DNA from: Palsa-1439 sp050015495
GTDB taxonomy: Bacteria; Verrucomicrobiota; Verrucomicrobiia; Palsa-1439
DNA length: 64,000 nucleotides
Assembly: GCA_050015495.1 (NCBI GenBank)
Contig: JBEKBH010000001.1
Span: 176,634-240,633, forward strand
Direction of reading: 5' to 3'
Shown piece by piece: positions 1 through 9,019 of this stretch. Each line of letters starts with the position of its first letter. Position 1 is the first letter of the stretch. The position numbers were made by a program, and so were the translations under genes. The notes below the pieces were generated by a model. That model saw nothing but the letters and a program-made list of their open reading frames with translations, did not search any database and was not told the origin of the DNA.

Positions 1-218
1 CGCTCGATCTGCTGGCGGTCCACCGTACCCTCTTCGGGTTTCGGGGCGCGTTCGGCGGACGACACCTGGCGCTGCAGGTCGCGCCGCTGTTGTTCGAGCT
101 GCGCAATCTCACCGCGCAACTCGGCCTCGTTCTGCCGCAATCGGAAATTGTCCCAACCAGCCAAGCCGAGCGCGACGAGAGCGGCAAAGAATATCAACGT
201 GGGAAAAGACTTTTTCAT
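1..218 (-). CDS. Membrane-anchored coiled-coil protein, N-terminal part (runs off the window)
   Basis: Reading the minus strand from an ATG at 218 gives about 72 codons with no stop before the window edge. The product starts MKKSFPTLIFFAALVALGLA, a short basic stretch followed by one hydrophobic segment. Then comes a charged, Gln/Glu/Arg-rich stretch (about residues 26-55) with coiled-coil character, and a Pro/Glu-rich part. This is a small membrane-anchored coiled-coil start of unknown function, and I do not recognise the family. It is divergent from the RNase R gene, whose ATG lies about 40 bases away, so the two share a very short promoter region. A second in-frame ATG 9 bases upstream is possible. 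Only the N-terminus is visible. Confidence 0.55.
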   Translation of the reverse strand, partial: MKKSFPTLIFFAALVALGLAGWDNFRLRQNEAELRGEIAQLEQQRRDLQRQVSSAERAPKPEEGTVDRQQIE

Positions 219-259
219 TGGTAGGCTCATCGGCCCGTGGTACCGTGCCGCGAACAATA

Positions 260-2398
260 ATGGACATCCGCCAGAAAATCCAGACGCTTCTCGCCACGCC
301 GAACTATCATCCGCTCCGCCGCGATGAACTCGCCGGCAAACTCCGCCTCAACGCCGCCGAACGGCGCGATTTCCGGCGGGTGCTCGCCGAAATGCTGGAA
401 AAGGGCGAAGTCGTCCGCGTCCGCACCGACCGGTTCGTCCTCCCGCACGATGCCGATCTCGTCGTGGGCACGATCGAGTTTCATCCAAACGGGTTTGCGT
501 TTGTGCGGCCCGAACCCCGCGCCGACGCGGCGCCGGACGCCGAGCCGCCCCCCGACGTGTACGTCGCGGGAGAAGACACCTCGGTGGCCCTGAACAACGA
601 CAAGGTCGTCGTCCGCCTCCATCGGGACCGGAGGAAATTCAAGTCGGTCGACAAACCGTCGGGCCAGGTGATTCGGATTCTGGAGCGGGCCAGCGACACG
701 ATTGTCGGTACCCTGCAGAAGGGCCGTCACGTCCACTACGTCATTCCCGACGATCCGCGCATGCCGCACGACGTGTACACCAAGCCCGCGCGCAACGCCC
801 AGATCGGCGACAAGGTCGTCGTCAAACTGGCCGAATGGACCTCGCGCCACGTCAACCCCGAAGGCGAGATCGTTGAGATTCTCGGTAAAGCCGACGCTCC
901 CGGCGTCGATATTCTCGCCATCATCCGCACCTATCACCTGCCGACGAAGTTTTCCGACCCGACGCTGGCGGAAGCCGCCCGCATCCCCGAGAAAATCTCC
1001 GCGACGGAGTATCAGCACCGTCTCGACCTGCGCAGATCGTTTGTCGTCACCATCGATCCCGACGACGCGAAGGATTTCGATGACGCGGTAAGCGTCGAGG
1101 AACTGCCCGGCGGCGGCTGGCGGCTCGGGGTGCACATCGCCGATGCGTCGCATTATGTCCAGCCCGACGGAGCGCTCGACCGCGAAGCGCGCGCCCGCGG
1201 CAACAGCGTCTACCTCGTGGATCGGGTGCTGCCGATGTTGCCGGAGAAGTTGTCGAACAACCTGTGCAGCCTGCGGCCCGATGAGGATCGTCTCACCCAA
1301 TCGGTCTTCATCGAATTCACCCCCAAACTGGCCACGCGCAAGACCGAGTTCGCGCTGAGCGTCATTCGCTCGCGCCATCGGCTGACGTACAAAGAAGCGT
1401 TTGCCCACCTGCAAGCGAAAGACGACAAGGACGAGCTGACGCGCGAGTTGAAGAAGATGTGGCGACTGGCGTCGCAGTTGCGTCAGCAACGGTTTGGCCA
1501 CGGCTCGCTGAACCTGGAATTTCCGGAGGTGAAGGTCCGCCTCGACAAGCATGGCCGGCCCACGCACATCGAGAAAATCTACTACGATATTTCGCATCAG
1601 CTCATCGAGGAGTTCATGCTGGCGGCCAACGAGGCCGTCGCCCGCCATATTTGCCAGTTGCAGGTCCCGTGCGTGTATCGGATCCATGAGGACCCCGATC
1701 TGGAGAAACTGCGCGACTTCCGCGTGTACGCCCAGAGTTTCGGCTACAAGGTCGGCGACGTAACGCACCGCCAGGAACTCCAGAAGATTTTGAAGCAGGT
1801 CGAAGATAAACCGGAAGCGTACGCCATCAACCTGAACCTGCTGCGGTCGTTGAAGCAGGCGCGGTATTCCGTTACGCCCGTGGGGCACTACGGCCTAGCC
1901 AAGAAATTCTACACGCATTTCACGTCGCCCATCCGCCGCTACGCCGACTTGATGGTGCACCGAACGTTGTTTTCCCTGCTGCAATCGGCCGGGGCCAATC
2001 CCCGCCGCTACAGCATCCAGGAGTTGACGCGCGTTGCCGACCACATTTCGAAGACCGAACGGGTCGCCGCCGACGCGGAAAAGGAATCGGTCGAACTCAA
2101 GAAGCTGGAATATTTCCAGTTGAAGCTCGATCGCGGGGAAACGGAAGACATGGAGGCCGTGGTTTGCACCGTGCGAAACTTCGGGTTCTTCGTGGAACTC
2201 CCCGAAAGCCTGATGCAGGGGCTCGTTCACATCTCCAGGCTCGGGGATGATTTTTACACCTACGACGAGCGACGGGAATGCCTTGTTGGCCGACGGAACA
2301 AGCGTGTGATCAAGGTCGGCGACCGACTCATCGTCCAATTGGAACGCGTCGACCTCATCAAAAGACAAATCGATTTCCGGGTCGTTCCACGGCGATAG
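260..2398 (+). CDS. rnr: Ribonuclease R (RNB-family 3'-5' exoribonuclease)
   Basis: A 712-residue RNase II/R family enzyme that degrades RNA processively from the 3' end. The N-terminus (about 1-60) looks like the winged-helix segment of RNase R. Cold-shock OB folds follow (about 65-210), then the RNB catalytic domain with the Asp cluster in DPDDAKDFDDAV near residue 270 and the conserved FTSPIRRYADLMVHR near 550. An S1 RNA-binding domain ends the protein (about 625-705). The ATG at 260 is preferred because the family N-terminus begins there; an in-frame TTG at 218 would add 14 unrelated residues. No strong Shine-Dalgarno is visible. It is divergent from the coiled-coil gene at the window edge. 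Length and motifs look complete. Confidence 0.95.
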   Translation: MDIRQKIQTLLATPNYHPLRRDELAGKLRLNAAERRDFRRVLAEMLEKGEVVRVRTDRFVLPHDADLVVGTIEFHPNGFAFVRPEPRADAAPDAEPPPDVYVAGEDTSVALNNDKVVVRLHRDRRKFKSVDKPSGQVIRILERASDTIVGTLQKGRHVHYVIPDDPRMPHDVYTKPARNAQIGDKVVVKLAEWTSRHVNPEGEIVEILGKADAPGVDILAIIRTYHLPTKFSDPTLAEAARIPEKISATEYQHRLDLRRSFVVTIDPDDAKDFDDAVSVEELPGGGWRLGVHIADASHYVQPDGALDREARARGNSVYLVDRVLPMLPEKLSNNLCSLRPDEDRLTQSVFIEFTPKLATRKTEFALSVIRSRHRLTYKEAFAHLQAKDDKDELTRELKKMWRLASQLRQQRFGHGSLNLEFPEVKVRLDKHGRPTHIEKIYYDISHQLIEEFMLAANEAVARHICQLQVPCVYRIHEDPDLEKLRDFRVYAQSFGYKVGDVTHRQELQKILKQVEDKPEAYAINLNLLRSLKQARYSVTPVGHYGLAKKFYTHFTSPIRRYADLMVHRTLFSLLQSAGANPRRYSIQELTRVADHISKTERVAADAEKESVELKKLEYFQLKLDRGETEDMEAVVCTVRNFGFFVELPESLMQGLVHISRLGDDFYTYDERRECLVGRRNKRVIKVGDRLIVQLERVDLIKRQIDFRVVPRR

Positions 2399-2490
2399 CC
2401 GTGCTTCTTGGGCTTTTCTGGCTCTCTTCGCGTCCGTCGTTCTCGATGGAAGTGGCTGATTTGCAATCGGTACTATCTTCAGTTAAGTGC

Positions 2491-2519
2491 TTGACACCAA
2501 ATCTGTAGCTCACTAGAAT
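2491..2519 (+). promoter_or_regulatory. Sigma70-type promoter of the PEP-CTERM gene
   Basis: TTGACA (2491-2496), a 17-base spacer, then TAGAAT (2514-2519). The -35 is perfect and the -10 matches five of six positions. It predicts a start near 2526 and a leader of about 85 bases before the ATG at 2611. Confidence 0.75.
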
Positions 2520-2538
2520 ATCGCCACGGTGTGTAGTA

Positions 2539-2553
2539 ACCCTCATTGAGGGT
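2539..2553 (+). promoter_or_regulatory. Perfect palindrome in the PEP-CTERM gene leader
   Basis: ACCCTCA-T-TGAGGGT is a perfect 7-base inverted repeat just downstream of the predicted transcription start. It could be an operator or a 5' stabilising hairpin. The role is inferred from position only. Confidence 0.4.
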
Positions 2554-2610
2554 AGTAGTTGGTGTTTCGACATGGTTGGCGAGTAGAGTTTTTGAGGAAA
2601 GTGATTATTT

Positions 2611-3381
2611 ATGGGCGCAATCAGGGGTAAAGCGAGTAAACTATTCGGCAGTCTCGTGTTGGTTGTGCTGCTGGGAGCCTTCTCTTCTTCCGTTCAAGCG
2701 CTCGTCCCTGTCACCAACCTCACCAACGGCGGCTCGATTAATTTCTCTAATCTTGTTGCACCCAGCACGCTCCTCGTCCAGGTCGGCGACAAGCTCTTCG
2801 GCAACTTCGGGTTCCAGTACACGGATACAACCGGAAATACGAACGATTATCTTGTTGCATCCGACCTCGTCTTGTCTGCGCTCTCCAATACGGACGGATT
2901 CGGTGTTTCCATCCAAGTGCCTCTTGTCGCCCAGGGCGCCGTGACCAAAGACCTGACTCTGGAATTCTCGGCCCAGGTGGTGAATCCAACTACGATGATG
3001 ATATCGGATGTGCAACTGCAAGTCGTTGGCAGCGCCAGTGGGCTGGGAGTGGCAAACGTCGCGGAAACCATCTCCACAGAGGGGTTTGGCTCCGGGGCCA
3101 TAGCGAATCTCGCCGTAAACTTCGGTGCCAGTGGCGCCACTCCTCCCGGCGGAACGGACACCGTGACGCTGAGCGCACCACAGTCCATGATTTGGATCAC
3201 GAAGGACGTGATCGTTTCTGGCGACCCGGATGGTTACCCCGAAACCAATCCGTCCCAAGACGTCGGGACGATCAGTGTAATCGACCAGACGTTTTCACAG
3301 GTACAGGTTCCCGAGCCCAGCACGATGGCCCTTTTGGGAGCGGGACTGGCGGGACTCCTGATCGTGAGACGCCGCAAATAG
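2611..3381 (+). CDS. PEP-CTERM sorting-domain exported protein
   Basis: A 256-residue exported protein. The N-terminus has a Lys/Arg start, a hydrophobic core and an SSVQA-type signal peptidase site near residue 32. The middle is Ser/Thr/Asn/Gly-rich and beta-like, without a catalytic motif I recognise. The C-terminus is a textbook PEP-CTERM signal: VPEPSTMALLG, a hydrophobic helix, then RRRK. Family knowledge says exosortase cleaves at PEP and sends the protein to the surface or exopolysaccharide; no exosortase gene lies in this window. The ATG has a GAGGAA Shine-Dalgarno about 12 bases upstream. The gene is a single transcription unit with its own promoter (2491-2519) and terminator (3403-3433). 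Confidence 0.85.
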   Translation: MGAIRGKASKLFGSLVLVVLLGAFSSSVQALVPVTNLTNGGSINFSNLVAPSTLLVQVGDKLFGNFGFQYTDTTGNTNDYLVASDLVLSALSNTDGFGVSIQVPLVAQGAVTKDLTLEFSAQVVNPTTMMISDVQLQVVGSASGLGVANVAETISTEGFGSGAIANLAVNFGASGATPPGGTDTVTLSAPQSMIWITKDVIVSGDPDGYPETNPSQDVGTISVIDQTFSQVQVPEPSTMALLGAGLAGLLIVRRRK

Positions 3382-3402
3382 ACCGGCAAGACTTCTCATC
3401 GA

Positions 3403-3433
3403 CGCCCGGCCAGTCACCTTGGCCGGGCGTTTT
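3403..3433 (+). terminator. Rho-independent terminator after the PEP-CTERM gene
   Basis: CGCCCGGCCA (3403-3412) pairs perfectly with TGGCCGGGCG (3420-3429) across a 7-base loop, followed by four T residues. It lies 22 bases after the stop codon. Confidence 0.8.
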
Positions 3434-3518
3434 GCTTCTCGCGAGCGCACTTCCTCCGCGGGGGCCATGCCTGCGGTTGGCTTGACCCCCACCGCCGCCT
3501 GCGGCAGTATACGACTAC

Positions 3519-4679
3519 ATGTGGCAATGGACTGAAAGCGTCGAGCAATACGTTCTCGATGTCATTTTTGAGCGCCGCCGGGACCTGTCCGCGCGCATCA
3601 CCAGCGCGATCTTGCTCGGCCTCTCCAAGATTTACCAGTTGTGCGTCCAAATCCGGCTGCGCCTCTGGCAGCATCGTATTTTTCGCGACCACACCCTCGG
3701 CTGCCAGGTCGTCAGCATCGGCAACCTCAGTGTGGGCGGAACCGGCAAGACGCCGGTGGTCGAAGTCTTCGCCCGCGCCCTCCAACAGCGCGGCCGTCGC
3801 GTGGCCATCCTCTCCAGGGGCTACAAGAGTGTCCCGCGACCGCTCTGGCAACGGTTGCTCTCCAAACTCACCTTCCGGGAAGACAAGCTTCCGCCCAAGA
3901 TCGTGTCCGACGGTCGCTCGTTGTTGCTCGATAGCGAACAAGCCGGCGACGAACCCTACATGCTCGCCTCCAATCTCCGCGATGTCGTCGTCCTCGTCGA
4001 CAAAGACCGCGTCAAGAGCGGCCGCTACGCCATTTCGAAATTCGGCTGCGATACGCTTCTCCTCGATGACGGGTTTCAGTACCTCGCCCTGAAGAGCCGC
4101 CTCGATATCTGCCTCATCGACCGCAACAACCCGTTTGGCAATCATTATCTCCTTCCCCGGGGCACGCTTCGCGAGCCGATACGCAACCTCAAGCGCGCCC
4201 ATTACATTTTCATCACGAAATCAAGCGAACTCGGGGCCAAGAAACTCCGGAAGGCCATCCGCCAGTTCAACCAACGGGCCGAGATTATCGAGTGCGCCCA
4301 CCAACCGCTGTATTTGCAGGATGTATTCACCGGGGAACGCCATCCATTGGAAACACTGCGGGGCCTCCCCATCGCCGCCGTCTCCGGCATTGCGGTTCCC
4401 GAAAGTTTTGAGGAAGGCCTCCAGGGCCTCGGCGCCAACCTCGTTTATGTCAAGCGGTACGCCGACCATCATCGCTACAGCCAGCAGGAAATCATCAATA
4501 TGATCAACCGCAGCCTCAAACGCGGGGCTGCGGCCATCCTCACCACGGAAAAGGACGCCGTGCGCTTTCCCAAGATTGACCGCCGCGATATTCCCGTCTA
4601 CTACTTGCGGGTCGAAATTCGGATCATTTCCGGCGCCAAGGACTTTGATGACGCAGTTGCCAATATTTGCCACGGATAG
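3519..4679 (+). CDS. lpxK: Tetraacyldisaccharide 4'-kinase (lipid A synthesis)
   Basis: A 386-residue LpxK. It phosphorylates the 4' position of the lipid A disaccharide precursor at the inner membrane, so this organism makes LPS. The P-loop GNLSVGGTGKTPVV is at about residues 67-80, after an amphipathic N-terminal membrane-contact segment. DDGFQYLALKSRLDICLID and the LLPRGTLREP stretch are typical of the family, and the length is close to usual. The last 32 bases overlap the start of the heptosyltransferase, which overlaps murJ by 4 bases, so three envelope genes are likely translated from one mRNA. The start at 3519 gives the expected N-terminus; no strong Shine-Dalgarno is visible. Confidence 0.93.
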   Translation: MWQWTESVEQYVLDVIFERRRDLSARITSAILLGLSKIYQLCVQIRLRLWQHRIFRDHTLGCQVVSIGNLSVGGTGKTPVVEVFARALQQRGRRVAILSRGYKSVPRPLWQRLLSKLTFREDKLPPKIVSDGRSLLLDSEQAGDEPYMLASNLRDVVVLVDKDRVKSGRYAISKFGCDTLLLDDGFQYLALKSRLDICLIDRNNPFGNHYLLPRGTLREPIRNLKRAHYIFITKSSELGAKKLRKAIRQFNQRAEIIECAHQPLYLQDVFTGERHPLETLRGLPIAAVSGIAVPESFEEGLQGLGANLVYVKRYADHHRYSQQEIINMINRSLKRGAAAILTTEKDAVRFPKIDRRDIPVYYLRVEIRIISGAKDFDDAVANICHG

Positions 4680-5763
4680 CCATACCACGCGCATCCTTAT
4701 CCGCGCGACCAACTGGATTGGCGATACGGTCATGACCATGCCGGCCGTTCAGCGCATTCGCGAACTCGCGCCGACCGCCCACATCACCATGCTTTGCCCC
4801 GGCAAACTCACCGATCTCTGGCGTCACAATCCCTACCTCAACGACCTCATCCCGTTCGGCCGCAAGCTCGACCTCGATGAGCTGCGCCGACGCCAGTTTG
4901 ACATTGCCATCATCTTCCCCAATTCGTTCCGCTCGGCCTGGGAATGCAAACGCGCCGGTATTCCCCGCCGGATCGGTTTCGGCGGCCACTGGCGCCGGTT
5001 CCTGCTCACGGATATCGTCCACGAACCCCGCACCGAGCGTGCCCGGTATGAGAACCGGACCGTGGACGGCAAAACCTTTCGGGTAAAGGCGTTTCGCTCG
5101 ACGCGACATCAATCGGAGCGGTACCTCGACATCGTCGCCTATCTCGGCGGCAATCGTGACCCGGCCCCGCCCCGTGTCCGTCTCGCCATCGAAGAGATGC
5201 CCGCGCTCAACAAATTCCTGCGCGATGACGGCCGGCCCGTTGTCGCCATCAACGCGGGCGCCGAATACGGCCCCGCCAAGCGCTGGCCGGCGGAACACTT
5301 CGCCCAGACGGCCATCAAGGTCACTGAAATTGCCGACGTGCGCTGGCTGATTGTCGGCAGCCGTGATGATGTCGCAATCTCCGGTAAGATCGAAACCCGC
5401 CTGCGTGAGGCAAAACTGGCCGAGAGTTCCGTGGTCAATATCGCCGGCCAGACCACATTGCTCGACTTGTGCGCGCTCCTGCGGTACTGCAAGGTGCTCC
5501 TGACCAACGACACGGGTCCGATGCACCTGGCCGCCGCGTTGGGTACGCCCACCGTCAGTATTTGGGGTTCGACCTCGCCGGAACTCACGGGGCCGTTGTC
5601 TCCGCGCAGCGTCATCGTCCGCGAGCCGGTGGAATGCAGCCCCTGTTTCCTGCGCAAGTGTCCGATTGATTTTCGCTGCATGGACCGCATCCAGGTGGGC
5701 GTCGTCGTCAAGGCGGTCCTGAAACAGTTGGGCGTGGAGGACAAGACCGCCCCGAAATCATGA
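4648..5763 (+). CDS. waaF: ADP-heptose:LPS heptosyltransferase (glycosyltransferase family 9)
   Basis: A 371-residue GT9 enzyme that transfers heptose from ADP-heptose to the LPS inner core. The start IRATNWIGDTVMTMPAVQ and the late motif NDTGPMHLAAALGTPTVSIWGSTSPE are diagnostic of heptosyltransferase II-like proteins. I chose the ATG at 4648, inside the end of lpxK, because the family N-terminus begins right after it; upstream in-frame codons only shadow lpxK. Its stop overlaps the murJ start (ATGA at 5760-5763). waaF versus another GT9 heptosyltransferase cannot be separated by eye. Confidence 0.88.
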   Translation: MTQLPIFATDSHTTRILIRATNWIGDTVMTMPAVQRIRELAPTAHITMLCPGKLTDLWRHNPYLNDLIPFGRKLDLDELRRRQFDIAIIFPNSFRSAWECKRAGIPRRIGFGGHWRRFLLTDIVHEPRTERARYENRTVDGKTFRVKAFRSTRHQSERYLDIVAYLGGNRDPAPPRVRLAIEEMPALNKFLRDDGRPVVAINAGAEYGPAKRWPAEHFAQTAIKVTEIADVRWLIVGSRDDVAISGKIETRLREAKLAESSVVNIAGQTTLLDLCALLRYCKVLLTNDTGPMHLAAALGTPTVSIWGSTSPELTGPLSPRSVIVREPVECSPCFLRKCPIDFRCMDRIQVGVVVKAVLKQLGVEDKTAPKS

Positions 5764-7361
5764 GTGAGCGTTACAGCGTCACCCGCTCGGCGCGCACGGT
5801 CAGCCTCGCGGTGTTGGGAAGCCGTGTCCTCGGTCTCGTCCGCGAACAGATACTGGCCGCTCTGTTTGGAGCCCACCGCGAATTCGACGCGTTTGTCACG
5901 GCGTTCCGCATCCCCAATTTGCTGCGCGATCTCTTCGCCGAGGGTGCGTTGTCGGCGGCGTTCGTCACCACACTGTCCCAGAAGCTTTCCAAGGAAGGTG
6001 ATCAGGCCGCCTGGCGTCTGGCGAATCTCGTCCTCAACGCGTTGATCATCGTCCTCGGACTGATCACCATTGCCGGTGTCCTCCTCTCGCCGTGGCTGGT
6101 GAGAATCATCGCGCCCGGGTTCGCCCAGATCCCCGGCAAGACCGAACTCACCACCACGCTGACGCGGATCATGTTCCCGTTTCTGCCACTGGTCGCGCTG
6201 GCGGCGCTCGCGATGGGGATGTTGAACGCCAAACACCGGTTCGGCGTTCCGGCCAGCGCCTCGATGATGTTCAATGTCGGGTCGATCGTCGGCGGACTGG
6301 CCTTTGCGTTCCTGCTCGCGCCGGGGTTCCTTCACAATCCATCCCTCGCCGGGCGCGCCATGATCGGTATGAGCATCGGTACACTCATCGGGGGCGCGAT
6401 GCAATGGATGATCCAGATTCCCAGCCTCCGCAGGGTCGGCTATCACTATCAACCCATCCTCGACTGGCACGATCCGGGTTTTCGCCAGGTCTTGCGGTTA
6501 CTCGGGCCATCCGTCATTGGCACCGCTGTGGTACCCATCAACATCTTTGTCGACCAGTGGTTCGCGTCGTTTTTCGGGAATGGCGCCGTCACCTGGCTCA
6601 ATTGCGCGTTCCGGCTGATGCAGTTCCCTATCGGCTTGTTCGGCGTCGCCATTGGCGTGGCGACATTGCCCAGCGTCAGCGCCCATGCCGGACGCGGAGA
6701 CATGGTCGAGTTCCGCAAGATCCTCGCCCGGTCGATTCGTCTCGCGTTCTTCCTGTGCGTGCCCGCCGCCTGCGGGCTGTCGGTCCTGGCGATGCCCATC
6801 ATCTCAACGATTTACCAGCACGGGAAATTCGACGCGTTCGCCACGGAACAGACCGTCGCGTGCGTGCGCGCGTTCTCCGCCGGCCTGGTCGCCTACGCGG
6901 CGATCAAAATCATCGCGCCGACGTTTTACGCGTTGGGCGACTCGCGCACGCCGATGTACGTCGGGTTCGTGTCCGTTGCCGTCAACGCCAGCACGGACTA
7001 CCTCTTTGCAATCGTCTGCCACATGAAAACGGCCGGACTGGCGCTCTCAACGTCGACAGTCGCGCTCTTCAACTTTTTCCTGTTACTCGCCCTGATGCGG
7101 CGCAAGATCGGGCGCGTCGAAGCGAGCACGCTGCTGCGGTCCTTCCTGAGAGTGGCCCTCGCATCGGGGGTCATGACCGCCGCCGCGTACGGCACCCATC
7201 GCTTCTGCGAGTTCAATCGCTACCTCGACATGGCCGCCTCCATGACCGTCGCGGTGATCATCTTTGGCGCCGCCTGTCATCTGCTCGGCGTGAACGAACT
7301 TGCCGAGTTGCTCGCCGTGTTGAAGTTTGGCTCGCGTACCGTCCCCGACAGTTCGCCGTAG
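5760..7361 (+). CDS. murJ: MurJ lipid II flippase (MviN family)
   Basis: A 533-residue polytopic membrane protein of the MOP/MviN family that flips lipid II for peptidoglycan synthesis. It begins SARTVSLAVLGSRVLGLVREQILAALFG, followed by FDAFVTAFRIPNLLRDLFAEGALSAAFV, the characteristic first two segments, and about 14 hydrophobic segments follow. The start overlaps the heptosyltransferase stop by 4 bases, indicating translational coupling. uvrC begins 23 bases after its stop. No truncation is seen. Confidence 0.94.
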   Translation: MSERYSVTRSARTVSLAVLGSRVLGLVREQILAALFGAHREFDAFVTAFRIPNLLRDLFAEGALSAAFVTTLSQKLSKEGDQAAWRLANLVLNALIIVLGLITIAGVLLSPWLVRIIAPGFAQIPGKTELTTTLTRIMFPFLPLVALAALAMGMLNAKHRFGVPASASMMFNVGSIVGGLAFAFLLAPGFLHNPSLAGRAMIGMSIGTLIGGAMQWMIQIPSLRRVGYHYQPILDWHDPGFRQVLRLLGPSVIGTAVVPINIFVDQWFASFFGNGAVTWLNCAFRLMQFPIGLFGVAIGVATLPSVSAHAGRGDMVEFRKILARSIRLAFFLCVPAACGLSVLAMPIISTIYQHGKFDAFATEQTVACVRAFSAGLVAYAAIKIIAPTFYALGDSRTPMYVGFVSVAVNASTDYLFAIVCHMKTAGLALSTSTVALFNFFLLLALMRRKIGRVEASTLLRSFLRVALASGVMTAAAYGTHRFCEFNRYLDMAASMTVAVIIFGAACHLLGVNELAELLAVLKFGSRTVPDSSP

Positions 7362-7384
7362 AGATCAACCGTCGCCCGCATGGG

Positions 7385-8833
7385 ATGAATACGAATCTCA
7401 AAGCCAAAGTCCGCGACCTGCCGAACAAGCCGGGCGTGTATTTGATGCGCGACCAGCTCGGGCGGGTGATCTACGTCGGCAAGGCCCGGTCGTTGCGCAA
7501 GCGCGTGGGCCAGTATTTTCATCCGTCGCGCGCGATGCGTTGGGACCCGAAGACCCGCGCGCTCATCGAGTCCATCGCCGATTTCGAGACGTTCGTCGTT
7601 AAGAGCGAACCCGAGGCGCTGCTGCTCGAAGGCAAGCTGATCAAGGAATACAAGCCGCGCTACAACGCGATGTTCAAGGACGACAAGCGGTTCCTCATGG
7701 TGAAGATCAGCCTGAACGAGACCTATCCGCGTTTCAAATTCGCCCGCCTGAAGAAGGATGATGGCGCCCGCTACTTTGGCCCGTTCGCCCACGCCGGTGC
7801 CGTGCGTCAGGTCATGCAATGGATGCGCAAGAAATACGGCGTGCTCGTCCAGGGCACCGGCGCGCCGAAGGAGAAAGACCTCAAGTACTCGACCTATCTG
7901 GTGCCCGTCCCGCTCGCCGAGATGTCGCACGAAGAGTACCTGCGCCGGGTCGAGATGGCCTGCGAATTCCTCGAAGGCCGAAGCAAGGAGGCCATCGAAC
8001 AACTCGAGGAGGCCATGCGCGACGCCGCGAAGGTGATGAAATTCGAGGCCGCCGCCGGGTTCCGCGATGTCATCAACAGCCTCCGCGAAATCGGCCGGGC
8101 CGCGCATGAGCGGAAGTTTGCCCGTGATTTCGCCCCCAACCTTGCGCCCCAACAGGAAATGGACGAACTCCAGCGCGTGCTTGGCCTGTCACGATTACCC
8201 CGGCACGTCGAGGGCTTCGACATCTCGAATATCAGTGGGACGCTGTCGGTCGCCTCCACAGTTTGCTTTCGAGACGGCAGGCCCCATAAAGAGCATTACC
8301 GTCACTATCGGATCAAGACCGTCGAGGGCAGCGACGACTTTGCGTCGATGGCCGAGGTGGTCGGTCGCCGCTACGCGCGGGTACGTGCGGAGGGCGGCGC
8401 GCTGCCCGATTTGGTGATGGTGGACGGCGGCAAAGGCCAGCTCATGGCGGCGTTGCGGGCGTTGTGGAAGCTGGACATCCGCGATCTGCCGGTGATCGGA
8501 CTCGCCAAGCAGATGGAAGAAATTCATCTTCCCGACCAGACGCTACCCATCCGCCTGCCGCGGAATTCCCCCGCTCTCCATCTGATTCAACGGCTACGGG
8601 ACGAAGCCCACCGTTTCGCCAACGCCTATCACCAAAAGCTCCGAAAGCGTCGCGTCCAGGAATCCGTCCTCGACGAATTCCCCGGCCTCGGCGAGAAACG
8701 CAAGCTGGCCCTGTTGCAGCATTTCGGTTCCATCCAGCGGCTTCGCGAAGCCGGTGCCGAGGCCATTGCGACCGTTCCCGGTATCGGCCCGAAAATGGCC
8801 GCAGCGCTACAGGAATTCCTCGCCAACCGCTGA
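7385..8833 (+). CDS. uvrC: UvrABC excinuclease subunit C, short form
   Basis: A 482-residue UvrC that makes both incisions in nucleotide excision repair. Domains in order: GIY-YIG nuclease (about 10-90, with GVYLMRDQLGRVIYVGKA), UVR motif that binds UvrB (about 200-235, EAIEQLEEAMRDAAKVMKFE), RNase H-like 5' nuclease (FDISNISGT near 279, LPDLVMVDGGKGQL, and RDEAHRFANAYHQ), and a C-terminal double helix-hairpin-helix (PGLGEKRK and VPGIGPKM). It is about 100 residues shorter than typical UvrC; the missing length lies in the segments around the UVR motif, not in the nuclease cores. The frame is open far upstream through murJ, but homology begins at MNTNLKAKVRDLPNKPGVY. Confidence 0.93.
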   Translation: MNTNLKAKVRDLPNKPGVYLMRDQLGRVIYVGKARSLRKRVGQYFHPSRAMRWDPKTRALIESIADFETFVVKSEPEALLLEGKLIKEYKPRYNAMFKDDKRFLMVKISLNETYPRFKFARLKKDDGARYFGPFAHAGAVRQVMQWMRKKYGVLVQGTGAPKEKDLKYSTYLVPVPLAEMSHEEYLRRVEMACEFLEGRSKEAIEQLEEAMRDAAKVMKFEAAAGFRDVINSLREIGRAAHERKFARDFAPNLAPQQEMDELQRVLGLSRLPRHVEGFDISNISGTLSVASTVCFRDGRPHKEHYRHYRIKTVEGSDDFASMAEVVGRRYARVRAEGGALPDLVMVDGGKGQLMAALRALWKLDIRDLPVIGLAKQMEEIHLPDQTLPIRLPRNSPALHLIQRLRDEAHRFANAYHQKLRKRRVQESVLDEFPGLGEKRKLALLQHFGSIQRLREAGAEAIATVPGIGPKMAAALQEFLANR

Positions 8834-8902
8834 GAGACGCGATATGGGCTGCGCCACACACGCCCGACTTGCCGATATGTGTCCCCCGCCCCGGTCAGCG
8901 CA

Positions 8903-8931
8903 TTGACACGGGCCCCCGCGACAGGTATGAT
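8903..8931 (+). promoter_or_regulatory. Near-consensus sigma70-type promoter of rpsU
   Basis: TTGACA (8903-8908), a 17-base spacer, TATGAT (8926-8931). It predicts a start near 8938 and a leader of roughly 80 bases before the S21 gene. This is the best -35/-10 match I found in the window, as expected for a ribosomal protein gene. Confidence 0.8.
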
Positions 8932-9019
8932 TCGCGGCTATTGCAGGGACGCTGAGAGTTTTCATTCCCCGTCTTCCGGGATCGGGGTGAGAAGCGTACG
9001 AGAGGGGTGTGAATCGAGA

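Noticed and set aside
227..1888. A 553-codon open frame on the minus strand inside rnr
   Set aside because: Antisense shadow of the RNase R gene in GC-rich DNA; no domain similarity and low complexity typical of reversed coding sequence.
6092..7384. Upstream extension of the uvrC frame through murJ
   Set aside because: Arg/His/Pro-rich shadow of murJ; UvrC homology begins only at 7385.
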